Below, in pieces: positions 16,576 to 26,294 of a DNA stretch of 64,000 bases. Under the pieces are notes generated by a model. That model saw only the letters and a list, made by a program, of their open reading frames with translations, was not told the origin of the DNA and did not search any database. This DNA is from Flavobacterium hibernum (lineage in GTDB: Bacteria; Bacteroidota; Bacteroidia; Flavobacteriales; Flavobacteriaceae): the NCBI RefSeq assembly GCF_000832125.1, contig NZ_JPRK01000005.1, forward strand, positions 124,001-188,000, in the 5' to 3' direction. Positions within the stretch are counted from its first letter, which is position 1; every line of letters starts with the position of its first letter. Made by a program: the position numbers and the translations under genes.

Positions 16576-19500
16576 TTATTTTACTACCTCAACCCAAAAT
16601 CCTTTTGTTCTGGCCAGGAATGTATTATCGTACATTGCTTCGCATTGTAAGCCAGGTAAATAATAACTCCCTAAATAAGATGCATTTAACAGGATTCTGA
16701 ACACTTTTGTTTCTCCGGCTTTCATTCCAAAATAGAAATTAGTTCTGTCATCGCGAATATCAATATAGTCGGCAATATTATTAGTTGCGTCTCCGTAATC
16801 TGTAAAACGAGTGTTTACAATTTCGAATCCTGACGGAAGAATTTGCGACAATGCCACATTTTCTATGTGCTCATTTCTTTGATTTTTAACTGTAACTTCG
16901 GCAATAAATTCAGTTCCTTGACTAATTTTAGAAACATTAATAACACTTCCTTTTCTGTTTTTGAAAACAATAGACGCTGAAACATTACTCTGGATCACAT
17001 TTTCCTGTCCAATTGGTAATATTCCTGTGTTTAAAACACGAACATAAACAGTATTCTTTTTAAGGTTTTTGAGTGTAACGCTATTAGAACCTGCCTGAAC
17101 TATTAAACTTCTGTCTGCAACTGTTTTTTGCGTGCTTATTGTTTCTCCTTTTCCGTTTTTACTAAATTGAACATTAATACCTTTAGGTCCATTACTAATC
17201 GCAAATTTTGACATTGCATATAAACAGTAAGCAGTTGTTTGCGTGCTCATCCATTCATTATTTGACATTTCTTTGGCTAATTTTGTTGCCATTGCAAATG
17301 CTTTTTGTTGTTGTCCTAATAGTAGCATTGTTTCTAAAGCCATCGCTCTGTTTCTTGCCGTAGAACCATAATAATAGTAATTATAATTGCTTGATTCGTC
17401 TTCGATTTTACTATGCAAAAACAAATTCAATCCTGCTGATTTTTGTCCGGCCAAAACATATGCTGCTGCCAAACGCAGATTACTTTCGTTCGAAATACCT
17501 TTGGTTTCACGCAGTCTGTTCATCGAAGATAAATCGGCATTTCCGGCTAGAGCCAAAGTGTATAATCTGTAAGCTTGTGCCAAATCATTACCATATTTTG
17601 GTTCAAAACGCCATTGTTTTGCTTCTTTCTGTTGATACGAAATCCATTTTGACTTAAAGTTAATTGGCAAAACATACCCTTTTTTCTCGGCTTCTATCAA
17701 GAAATGCCCAGCGTATGAAGTCCCCCAATCATCGGCAATTGCATTACCTTGCCAATAAGATACACCTCCATTTGAAAGTTGAAAACTTCCTAATCTGGTA
17801 ATTCCTGCTGTAATATTTTTTTGAATGAGTGCTTTACGAGTAGCATCTAAATCTACTACATCATTCAAATATAACTGTGGAAAAACTGACGAGGTTGTTT
17901 GCTCTACACATCCGTGAGGATATTGAATAAGGAACTGCAATCTTCCGTTTAAATTCATGGTTGGCATTGACGAAACTTCCAGTCTTGCTTTATTACTTCC
18001 TTCAACTCCAAAAGTTTTCCATGAAATCGTTTTGGTACTATTTGGAGGTAAAATTACATCAGTAAAAGTATTCGTAACCGGATTGGGATTTGTCATATCA
18101 ATTTCGACATCATAAACTGATTTTTCTTTTCCAGAAGTCGCGATTACCTGCACCTTGGCAATTCCTGTTGCCGAGCCTACAACTAAATTAAAATATGCCA
18201 TCTTTTCGTCTGGCTGGGTAAATGTTAACGATTGGGTTGCACTTCCCATCACTTTTAATCCATTGCTGGTTTTGATCTGTATGGAAACATTTTTAATATT
18301 ATTTTCTGTTGCAAAAATTGTTACCGGAATGGTCACTTTTTCTGAAGGCGAAATTTTTCTTGGCAATGAAGCTAAAACCATCAACGGACTTTTAACCGGA
18401 GTTGCTTTTTCGACACTTCCGTAAGCACTTGTATTTGCATCGCCGGCAACTACCATAGTTCGAACTGAACCAATATATTTTGGTAATTTTAATTGATGTG
18501 ATTTGGTTTGTCCTTTCTCTAATTTAAAAGGTCCATAATACAATACCACAGGTTTAAAACGGTTTGCTTTTTTAGCTTTTCCACCACTTAAATCCTGATC
18601 TCCACCAATACTAAAAATTTGATTTATTTTTCCGCCATATGCTCCTATTACATCATCGTAAATATCCCATGTTTTAACACCTAAAGCTTCACGCACATAG
18701 AAACTATCCCATGCATTTGGCGTTTTAAAACGTGTTAAATCTAGTAAACCTTCGTCGACAACTGCAATTGTATAGGTCATTTCTTTGCCTGTTTTTTCGC
18801 CTACTTTTACTGTAAAAGGCTGTTCCGGCTTTAAAACATCGGGCATTGAAATTGTTGGCGCCAGAATAGTATTCTTGTCTACAACTTCTATAGGAACGAT
18901 TCCGTACATACGAATTGGCGAATCATTTTTGGTCGAAGCATGCGGTTGTAATAATGTGATATTAAAATACACGTTTGGAGCCATTGCTGATGTAATTGGA
19001 ACTTGAACTTTTGTCTCGCCTTTTTGAGTTTTTGCCCAAATTGTCTGTACTACTTTTGATCCGTTTTCGATCGAAATCAAAGCGCGTCCGCCTTCACTTG
19101 ACGGAAAAGATATTTGTGCTTTTTCGCCCACTGCATAGTTTTTCTTGTCTGTAGAAAAAACCAACATATTTGCTGTAGATGCATCTGTGTTGCGTGTTTT
19201 TCCAGACCAAATTGGCCAGTCGATATTTACGGTTAATGCCGTTGCATGACCATCTGTATTATCTGAAACTCGTACTAAATAACGTCCCCATTCTTCATCA
19301 GTTAATGAAAACTGAACATATCCTTTTCCGCTTGAGTCGGTATTCACGATAAATGTTTTGTATGATGTGGTCGCATTCGACGAATTATAATTAGATAAAT
19401 TATCACTCGATGCATCCCACCACCAGCGCCATTCTACTTTATACACTTTTACTTCAAGATTTCTAACAGATTTTGGTCTTCCATTTTCATCAACAGTCAC

Positions 19501-22242
19501 AATCTCAAAACGATTATTCGTTCTGGTTTCCAGCATGCCGTATTTATTAGGTTCTGGCGATTTTATCCCAACATAGGTTTTATATGGTGAATAGGTTGTC
19601 GAAATTACATCTGTGCTAAAGTCTCCTCCTTCTTCATATACTTTTGTGATGAATGAAGCACGAAGCATTCCCGGTGCCTGACCTTGTAATTTTGGTTGAA
19701 TGTTTACAGAAGCTTTTCCGTTTTCATTCAGCTTTCCAGAGAAAACATTGATTTCTTCTGTACTAAACTTACGTACTAAATCATCAAAAGTAAATTTTTC
19801 ATATCCTTTAAAAGTTGTGGTTTGTTGCGAAAATTTAGCCTGCATTTCCACATTCAAATTTTTAGCAATTGCACCGTGAAGCCAAGTCACCTCTAGATTA
19901 CTTGTGTTTGGATAAGATGACGAAAGTGTTTTTCGTGAGAATGTATTTTTAATTTTTAAACGATTTGGTTTAATCGTTTCTATTTTAATGCTTTTATAAA
20001 ATTTAGCTCCACCAACACTTATCATCGCTTCCCAATTTCCTGTAGGCGCCTCAGCACTTGTTGGAACTGTAAAAGCGTAATGATTTAGTTCGTTTGTTTT
20101 TTGAATGGTTTGATAAACGGTTTTTCCGTTTGGATCATTCAATCTAAATTTAATTGGATGCGATTTTGGAAGTTTATTCGAGGCATCATTTAAGATAAAG
20201 GACAAATACAAATTATCGCCCGGACGCCAAACGCCACGTTCTCCATAAATAAATCCTTTTAAGCCTTTTTGCAAAGTCTCTCCCGCAACATCAAAATTAC
20301 TGACAGACAACGAAAGTCCGTCGTCTAACTTCACGTAAGTCGATTGATTTCCTAATGAAACAATTGCAAAATAGGCGAACTTATCCAATTGAAATGAAGC
20401 AATCCCTTCACTATTTGTTGCGGCAGTTGCAATTTTTTGTTGCTGATAGGTATACAATTCAACTCTTGCGTTCGAAATTGGTTCTGTGGTTACAATATTA
20501 TTTACGGCAAATAAATACGATTTATTCTCGCCTCTTTTGGCAATTACACCTAAATCTGTTGCCAAAATATTGGTTGCAATTCTGGCATTGTAATAATATG
20601 AACCTGAGCAAGGATCTTGACTTTCTCTCCACTCATAATCATCGTAATAATAATCGTCGTAAGAGTTTCCGCTGTAGTTTACGTCATTTTCATCAACCTC
20701 TTCTTCCTCTTCATCATTTTGATCTCCGTCTGAGGTTTCGCATTTGTATAAAGAATATTTCTTTTTATACACAAATTCAACTCTATAAATTGCACCAGGT
20801 TCCGGCGTAATTATTTTAGATAAATCTAAAGCATACGTATTCCATTTACTCGGATTTACAAGTTTATTTTCGCTTAACTTTAAAGTTGTTTTCGCAACTG
20901 GCTGTGCTACTTTTTTGAGATTCTGGCTACCGTTTAATTCGTTGTATTGAAGAAATTGCAAGATGTTATTTTTGTAAATTTTATACACTTTTACATCGAC
21001 AGCACTAAGATTTACGGCTTCAAAATTTAATTTTAAATTATTAGAACTCGGTAAAATTGTTCCGTTCTTAATAAAACGAACGCTTGGTTTTATTTGGTCA
21101 AAAGTGATTTTCTCATTGTAATTGGAGTCCATTTTTTTGCCATACTGGCTTTCAATTCCCTGAAAAACTTCGACTAATAAATCTCCCGCTAAAATTTGCT
21201 CCGGTTCTGATTCTTCATTTTGAACAACTTCTACTGGAGTATCAACGACCGCTGCAGCACTATCTACTACAATTGTTGTTGAATCTGCGAGCGAAACCGA
21301 AGCTTCTTCTACAACAACCGGAACTTCCTTTTTTACGGGTGTTTTTTCATTACTAAAATAAACTTTCAATAGATTTCCCTGAGTTGAGAATTTTAAATTG
21401 TTAGCATTCTGAATCGAAACTAATCCTTTAAAATCCTGACCTTTTTCAAGAGGTTCAGAAAAATTAATTAAAACAGATTGATTGCTTCCGTCCGGAACTT
21501 CGACCTTTACGATTTTAAATTCGTTTACATTTGTAATCGGAACATCAATTTGACCTTTCTGATCGATATCAAAACTGCTTCCGTCGTACAAAATTTCAAG
21601 GTTTGTAGCTTCGGAATAACGCTGAATACTATCGATTATAAAATTGAATTCTTTTCCGGAACCCGATTTTTTTTCGAATTTAATTTTAAGATTATTCCCT
21701 TTTTGTTTTGCTTCAACAAGTTTTTTAGCCGTTTCTATATCAATATTATCTGCTGTTTTTAATACGCAATTTAAATATTGATATTCTTTACTGTACGATT
21801 GAATATCAGCCGTGTTTATGGTAAAATCCTGCTTTATGGTTTTGACTGTAAAGTTAAATTCTGAAAGTATTTTTTCTTTCTCTTTCGGAATTGTAATCAG
21901 TTTATCTAAGTTTAAAGTAACTTGATATTCTGTTCCGGGCTTTAACTTTTTCTCGGGAATAAATGCAATTGTATTAGGAGAAAGCGCTACCACTTTACCA
22001 TCGACACTTGGAGAAATATCAAACAAATCGCTGTCTAAAACCTGATTGGCTTTCCATTCTTTTTTATCGAAAGCCAGAACCACCCTAATATCAGATTCCG
22101 ACGAGACTATTCCCCCCGTGAAACTGACTATATACTCTTTGAATAATGAAAAATCGGAATTGAAATCGGCTGCTGATTTTCTGCCGCAAGATTGAAAAAT
22201 AAAAAACACACAAAACACGAGAACTAATCCTTTTGCTTTCAC
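16576..22242 (-). CDS. Bacterial alpha-2-macroglobulin family lipoprotein (thioester type)
   Basis: 1888 aa with lipoprotein signal (FIFQSCGR, C19). It contains successive macroglobulin beta-sandwich domains including MG2 (about residues 670-770, RGVWRPGDNLYLSFIL), an A2M domain and a helical thioester domain with PHGCVEQTTSS (Cys near residue 1443), so the reactive Cys-Gln thioester is conserved. Such proteins trap proteases in the periplasm and guard the envelope next to PBP1C. Unusual is an acidic and tyrosine-rich stretch at about residues 505-545 (NDEEEEEVDENDVN, then DDYYYDDYEW). Length is near that of large type II bacterial macroglobulins. It forms a transcription unit with pbpC. Confidence 0.92.
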   Translation of the reverse strand: MKAKGLVLVFCVFFIFQSCGRKSAADFNSDFSLFKEYIVSFTGGIVSSESDIRVVLAFDKKEWKANQVLDSDLFDISPSVDGKVVALSPNTIAFIPEKKLKPGTEYQVTLNLDKLITIPKEKEKILSEFNFTVKTIKQDFTINTADIQSYSKEYQYLNCVLKTADNIDIETAKKLVEAKQKGNNLKIKFEKKSGSGKEFNFIIDSIQRYSEATNLEILYDGSSFDIDQKGQIDVPITNVNEFKIVKVEVPDGSNQSVLINFSEPLEKGQDFKGLVSIQNANNLKFSTQGNLLKVYFSNEKTPVKKEVPVVVEEASVSLADSTTIVVDSAAAVVDTPVEVVQNEESEPEQILAGDLLVEVFQGIESQYGKKMDSNYNEKITFDQIKPSVRFIKNGTILPSSNNLKLNFEAVNLSAVDVKVYKIYKNNILQFLQYNELNGSQNLKKVAQPVAKTTLKLSENKLVNPSKWNTYALDLSKIITPEPGAIYRVEFVYKKKYSLYKCETSDGDQNDEEEEEVDENDVNYSGNSYDDYYYDDYEWRESQDPCSGSYYYNARIATNILATDLGVIAKRGENKSYLFAVNNIVTTEPISNARVELYTYQQQKIATAATNSEGIASFQLDKFAYFAIVSLGNQSTYVKLDDGLSLSVSNFDVAGETLQKGLKGFIYGERGVWRPGDNLYLSFILNDASNKLPKSHPIKFRLNDPNGKTVYQTIQKTNELNHYAFTVPTSAEAPTGNWEAMISVGGAKFYKSIKIETIKPNRLKIKNTFSRKTLSSSYPNTSNLEVTWLHGAIAKNLNVEMQAKFSQQTTTFKGYEKFTFDDLVRKFSTEEINVFSGKLNENGKASVNIQPKLQGQAPGMLRASFITKVYEEGGDFSTDVISTTYSPYKTYVGIKSPEPNKYGMLETRTNNRFEIVTVDENGRPKSVRNLEVKVYKVEWRWWWDASSDNLSNYNSSNATTSYKTFIVNTDSSGKGYVQFSLTDEEWGRYLVRVSDNTDGHATALTVNIDWPIWSGKTRNTDASTANMLVFSTDKKNYAVGEKAQISFPSSEGGRALISIENGSKVVQTIWAKTQKGETKVQVPITSAMAPNVYFNITLLQPHASTKNDSPIRMYGIVPIEVVDKNTILAPTISMPDVLKPEQPFTVKVGEKTGKEMTYTIAVVDEGLLDLTRFKTPNAWDSFYVREALGVKTWDIYDDVIGAYGGKINQIFSIGGDQDLSGGKAKKANRFKPVVLYYGPFKLEKGQTKSHQLKLPKYIGSVRTMVVAGDANTSAYGSVEKATPVKSPLMVLASLPRKISPSEKVTIPVTIFATENNIKNVSIQIKTSNGLKVMGSATQSLTFTQPDEKMAYFNLVVGSATGIAKVQVIATSGKEKSVYDVEIDMTNPNPVTNTFTDVILPPNSTKTISWKTFGVEGSNKARLEVSSMPTMNLNGRLQFLIQYPHGCVEQTTSSVFPQLYLNDVVDLDATRKALIQKNITAGITRLGSFQLSNGGVSYWQGNAIADDWGTSYAGHFLIEAEKKGYVLPINFKSKWISYQQKEAKQWRFEPKYGNDLAQAYRLYTLALAGNADLSSMNRLRETKGISNESNLRLAAAYVLAGQKSAGLNLFLHSKIEDESSNYNYYYYGSTARNRAMALETMLLLGQQQKAFAMATKLAKEMSNNEWMSTQTTAYCLYAMSKFAISNGPKGINVQFSKNGKGETISTQKTVADRSLIVQAGSNSVTLKNLKKNTVYVRVLNTGILPIGQENVIQSNVSASIVFKNRKGSVINVSKISQGTEFIAEVTVKNQRNEHIENVALSQILPSGFEIVNTRFTDYGDATNNIADYIDIRDDRTNFYFGMKAGETKVFRILLNASYLGSYYLPGLQCEAMYDNTFLARTKGFWVEVVK

Positions 22243-22424
22243 TTTTATTTAGAGTTAATGGGTTACAAATTTAAAAATTGACAGAACGTTTTAACATTTC
22301 ATTGTTAAAAGCATAACTAACGAAATGCCAATTATATTGTAGTAAATGTATAATATTTTTCTAAATATTTTAAGAGGAAAATTCTTTAGGTTAAATTATT
22401 TTTTTAAGCTAAAAAAAAGAAGGA

Positions 22425-22868
22425 TTATTTACGTCTTTCAATAAAAAAACGTTTCATTAAATCTGCTGCTTCATTGGCCATAATACCCGAAACTACGGTA
22501 GTTTTTGGATGCAATTTTGTTCCCATTGTCATGAAACCTCTTTGTTCGTCGCGTGCTCCAAAAACAATTTTAGAAATCTGACTCCAGTACAAAGCGCCTG
22601 CACACATTTGGCAAGGCTCGAGGGTAACATATAAAGTACAATCTTTTAAATATTTTCCGCCAAGAAAATTGGCAGCAGCAGTTATCGCCTGCATTTCGGC
22701 GTGAGCTGTAACATCATTCAGTAATTCTGTCAAATTATGACTTCTTGCAATTACTTTATCGGCTACAACAATTATGGCTCCAACAGGGATTTCGCCTTTA
22801 TCAAAAGCCATTTCAGCTTCCTGCAAAGCTTTTTTCATGAAGTATTCGTCGGTGAAAGGATTTATCAT
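22425..22868 (-). CDS. tadA: Nucleoside/tRNA adenosine deaminase (TadA-like)
   Basis: 147 aa cytidine-deaminase fold. Zinc and catalytic residues are H56 and E58 in TAHAEMQAI and the PCQMC pair at residues 85-89; the segment MTMGTKLHPKTTVVSGI and the terminal RRK match bacterial TadA, which makes inosine at the wobble base of tRNA-Arg. Guanine deaminase is a related alternative, but the short length and the motif context fit TadA better. It is divergent from the TonB-C-domain gene 62 nt away. Confidence 0.87.
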   Translation of the reverse strand: MINPFTDEYFMKKALQEAEMAFDKGEIPVGAIIVVADKVIARSHNLTELLNDVTAHAEMQAITAAANFLGGKYLKDCTLYVTLEPCQMCAGALYWSQISKIVFGARDEQRGFMTMGTKLHPKTTVVSGIMANEAADLMKRFFIERRK

Positions 22869-22930
22869 AATGGCAAAAATAAGGTTTTACTGTTTATTTT
22901 TTATTACATTTATTTTTTGATATTCAAACA

Positions 22931-24397
22931 ATGCATAAAAAATACAAATTATCGATTCCGGAACCTTGTACAGAAAACTGGGACAAAATGACGCCAAATG
23001 AAAATGGTAGGTTTTGTTTGAGTTGTTCAAAAACGGTTATCGATTTTACCGAAATGCTACCGGAAGAAATTCAGCATTTTTTTATTCAGAATCAGGACAA
23101 AAATGTCTGCGGAAGAATAAGAAAATCTCAATTAGACTCGATAACTATTCAAATTCCGAGTCGTATTCTTTATACACAAACGCATTATCATAAAATGTTT
23201 TTATTGGCATTGTTTATTGCCATGGGAACTACTTTGTTTAGTTGTCAGGATAAAGACGGAAACAAACAAAAAATTGACAAGATTGAAGTTGTCGAAGATT
23301 CTCCTGTTGTAAAAACTACTTCTAACGACACGCTTGATGTCAATAATCAATCATCAAAAGCTAGCGACACAAAAACAACAAAACGTAAAAGCCGTTCTGC
23401 TCTTAAAAAAGAAAAAACATTCTCTCTTACAAAAACAAAATGTGGAGAAGCAATAACTTACACTGACGATTATGTAGACGATACGGTTTATGGCGGTATG
23501 GGAATTGATGTTTCGCCAGATTATCCTGGAGGAAAAGATTTATTTTATGAAAGGTTTAGATCTGAATATGAAATACCTAAAAAGTTAAAGAAATCTACTG
23601 GCGTAATCAAAATGTCTTTCGTTATTGAAAAAGACGGAAAACTAGATGAAATAAAAATCATTGAAGATCTTGGTTTTGGAACTGGAGAAGAAGCCATTCG
23701 GGTTTTAGAAAAATCTATAAAATGGACTCCGGGCGAAACCAAAGGAAAAAAAGTTAGAACTTTTTATGATCTGCCAATTACTCTTGAGCTCGATACTTTG
23801 AATCCAAAAAAAAGAAAAAGGAAATTTTCGAAAATTACCTCTATGCAAGTTTTTAAAACGGGAGAAAGTAATGAACAACCTAAAGTCGAAAATGCAGTTT
23901 CAGTAAATGAGAACGCAACTAAAAATGTTTCATCAACAGAAGTTGCTTCTGCTGAACTTGTAAAACCAGTACCAACAAATTGCGTCGAGACTACTACAAA
24001 CCAAAAAGCCGAAGAACAAATTATAATGAATGGCGGTATAGCAATTGAAATTGCTCCTGAGTTTCCTGGAGGCCTTTCTAAGTTTTATACTTTCTTAACC
24101 AATACATTTAAGATTCCTGAAAACAATTCTGAAACTTACAATAAAATTAGAATTTCGTTTGTGGTAGAACAAGATGGCTCCTTAACTTATGTTAAACCAA
24201 ATCAAATTTATCGTGAATCAAACGAAAAAATTGAAGCGATTGATGAAGCGCTGGAAAAAGAAACCATTAGGGTTTTACAATTATCTCCTAAATGGGTATC
24301 TGCATTATATAATGGCAAAAAAATTAGAACGAGATTTTTTTTACCATTAGTTATACAAAACAATACTATAACGCTGCCCGAGCCAATATCCAAATAA
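22931..24397 (+). CDS. Membrane protein with N-terminal Cys motif and two TonB C-terminal-like domains
   Basis: 488 aa. Residues 1-60 hold a cysteine motif common in Bacteroidetes proteins (IPEPCTENWDKM, then RFCLSCSKTVIDFT; C13, C29, C32). A single hydrophobic segment at about 88-104 follows, ending LFSCQ. Then a polar linker and two copies of a TonB_C-like domain: about 187-285 (DVSPDYPGGKDLF, MSFVIEKDGKL) and about 368-478 (EIAPEFPGGLSKF, ISFVVEQDGSL). The topology suggests a cytoplasmic cysteine head with periplasmic TonB_C domains. There is no ExbB/ExbD nearby. Function unknown; partners may be outer-membrane receptors. Confidence 0.7.
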   Translation: MHKKYKLSIPEPCTENWDKMTPNENGRFCLSCSKTVIDFTEMLPEEIQHFFIQNQDKNVCGRIRKSQLDSITIQIPSRILYTQTHYHKMFLLALFIAMGTTLFSCQDKDGNKQKIDKIEVVEDSPVVKTTSNDTLDVNNQSSKASDTKTTKRKSRSALKKEKTFSLTKTKCGEAITYTDDYVDDTVYGGMGIDVSPDYPGGKDLFYERFRSEYEIPKKLKKSTGVIKMSFVIEKDGKLDEIKIIEDLGFGTGEEAIRVLEKSIKWTPGETKGKKVRTFYDLPITLELDTLNPKKRKRKFSKITSMQVFKTGESNEQPKVENAVSVNENATKNVSSTEVASAELVKPVPTNCVETTTNQKAEEQIIMNGGIAIEIAPEFPGGLSKFYTFLTNTFKIPENNSETYNKIRISFVVEQDGSLTYVKPNQIYRESNEKIEAIDEALEKETIRVLQLSPKWVSALYNGKKIRTRFFLPLVIQNNTITLPEPISK

Positions 24398-24451
24398 ATA
24401 TCGTTTGAGTGTTGCTACGTAATCTAAAAAGGAAATTTAAATTTAAAACCG

Positions 24452-24459
24452 TAAATTTG
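24452..24459 (+). promoter_or_regulatory. Putative -7 element TAAATTTG of dxs
   Basis: TAAATTTG matches TAnnTTTG and is 14 nt from the dxs ATG, which would give a very short leader. No clear -33 element at proper spacing. Confidence 0.35.
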
Positions 24460-24473
24460 CTTTTTACCTTACA

Positions 24474-26255
24474 ATGAAAAGCAACTTACTTTCAAACATA
24501 TACAATCCGGCTGATTTACGCTTACTTTCTGAAACTCAACTACCGGAAGTCGCACAGGAATTACGTCAATTTATAATTGATATCGTTTCTGTAAAAGAAG
24601 GTCACTTAGGCGCCAGTTTGGGCGTGATTGAATTGACCATTGCATTGCATTATGTTTTTAATACTCCCAACGATTTACTGGTTTGGGATGTTGGTCACCA
24701 AGCATATGGGCATAAAATTTTGACGGAAAGAAGAGAAAATTTCGACACAAATAGACAACTAAACGGTATTTCTGGTTTTCCAAAAAGAAGTGAGAGTATT
24801 TACGATACTTTTGGTGTAGGTCATTCTTCAACATCTATTTCGGCAGCTTTAGGAATGGCAATTGCTTCTAATTTAAAAGGCGATTTCGAAAAACAACACA
24901 TTGCAGTTATTGGCGATGCTTCTATTGCATCTGGAATGGCATTTGAAGGTTTAAATCATGCCGGAGTTACAAATGCTAATTTGTTGGTTATTTTAAATGA
25001 TAATGCCATTGGAATTGATCCAAGTGTGGGGGCTCTCAAAAAATATCTTACTGCTGTAAAAGAAGGAAAAAACCCGAAGAAGAACAACATGATTAAATCT
25101 TTAAATTTTGATTATTCGGGTCCAATTGATGGTCATGATCTTCCTAATTTAATAAAAGAACTTAATCGCTTAAAAAATATAAAAGGCCCAAAATTTCTTC
25201 ATATTGTTACTACAAAAGGAAAAGGTTTACAACAAGCCGAAGAAAATCAGGTTAAATACCATGCGCCCGGAAAATTTGATGCTTCGACCGGAGAAATCAT
25301 TTTAAAATCTGAGGAAAATTTACCTCCTAAATATCAGGACGTTTTTGGTTTAACTATTTTAGATTTGGCCAAAAAGAACGAAAAAATCATCGGAATTACT
25401 CCGGCAATGCCATCTGGAAGTTCTCTAAAATTCATGATGGACGAAATTCCGGAACGTGCTTTTGATGTGGGAATTGCAGAACAACACGCCGTTACACTTG
25501 CAGCCGGAATGGCAACGCAAGGTATGATTGTGTATTGCAATATTTATTCGACATTTTTACAACGCGCTTACGATCAGGTTATTCACGATGTTGCTTTGCA
25601 AGATTTACCTGTTATTTTTTGTTTAGATCGTGCTGGTTTGGTTGGCGAAGACGGCGCTACGCATCACGGCGTTTTTGATATTGCTTATTTGCGCGCAATC
25701 CCAAACATTATAATTTATGCACCAATTAATGAAATTGCGTTGCAAAACATTTTATATACAGCTCAATTAGGATTAAATCATCCTATAGCGATTCGTTATC
25801 CAAGAGGCCGAGGTGTTATTGCAAATTGGGAAGTAGAAAATTTCGGACATTATGAAGAAGTAAAAATTGGTCAGGCATTTTGTTTAAAAAACGGAACAAA
25901 AGCGGCTGTTTTATCTACCGGAACAATTGGTAATAATGTAATCTTAGCCATTAATGAATCTGAAAACAAAGATGCGATCGCACATTACGATTTCCCATTC
26001 ATAAACCCATTGGATACGGGCATGTTACTTGATGTTTTTTCGAATTACGATCGAATAATTACTATAGAAGACGGTACTGTAAATGGCGGTTTTGGAAGTG
26101 CTATTTTAGAGTTTTCGGCTTCAAATAATTTCAAGAATAAAATTGAAGTGCTGGGCATTCCTGGCATGTTTATTGAGCACGGAACGGTAAATCAATTACA
26201 ACAATTGTGTAAAATTGACGTTAAAAGTTTGATAAATCTTTTCCAAACGATCTAA
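24474..26255 (+). CDS. dxs: 1-deoxy-D-xylulose-5-phosphate synthase
   Basis: 593 aa transketolase-like enzyme. It condenses pyruvate and glyceraldehyde 3-phosphate, the first step of the MEP isoprenoid pathway and also a source for thiamine and pyridoxal. Visible landmarks: WDVGHQAYGHKILT, the thiamine-diphosphate motif GDASIASGMAFEGLNHAG with NDN later, the pyrimidine domain IAEQHAVTLAAGMA, DRAGLVGEDGATHHG, and the C-terminal transketolase domain EDGTVNGGFGSA. Its length is somewhat below the E. coli enzyme (620 aa) but no domain is missing. It is followed 39 nt later by the DUF3078 gene on the same strand. Confidence 0.95.
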   Translation: MKSNLLSNIYNPADLRLLSETQLPEVAQELRQFIIDIVSVKEGHLGASLGVIELTIALHYVFNTPNDLLVWDVGHQAYGHKILTERRENFDTNRQLNGISGFPKRSESIYDTFGVGHSSTSISAALGMAIASNLKGDFEKQHIAVIGDASIASGMAFEGLNHAGVTNANLLVILNDNAIGIDPSVGALKKYLTAVKEGKNPKKNNMIKSLNFDYSGPIDGHDLPNLIKELNRLKNIKGPKFLHIVTTKGKGLQQAEENQVKYHAPGKFDASTGEIILKSEENLPPKYQDVFGLTILDLAKKNEKIIGITPAMPSGSSLKFMMDEIPERAFDVGIAEQHAVTLAAGMATQGMIVYCNIYSTFLQRAYDQVIHDVALQDLPVIFCLDRAGLVGEDGATHHGVFDIAYLRAIPNIIIYAPINEIALQNILYTAQLGLNHPIAIRYPRGRGVIANWEVENFGHYEEVKIGQAFCLKNGTKAAVLSTGTIGNNVILAINESENKDAIAHYDFPFINPLDTGMLLDVFSNYDRIITIEDGTVNGGFGSAILEFSASNNFKNKIEVLGIPGMFIEHGTVNQLQQLCKIDVKSLINLFQTI

Positions 26256-26294
26256 AATAATTATTTTGCAACACCAAAACAAACTAAAATCATA

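Noticed and set aside
20355..20810. 151-codon plus-strand ORF inside the macroglobulin gene
   Set aside because: Antisense shadow of a well-supported gene, rich in Leu/Arg/His from low-complexity reverse translation.
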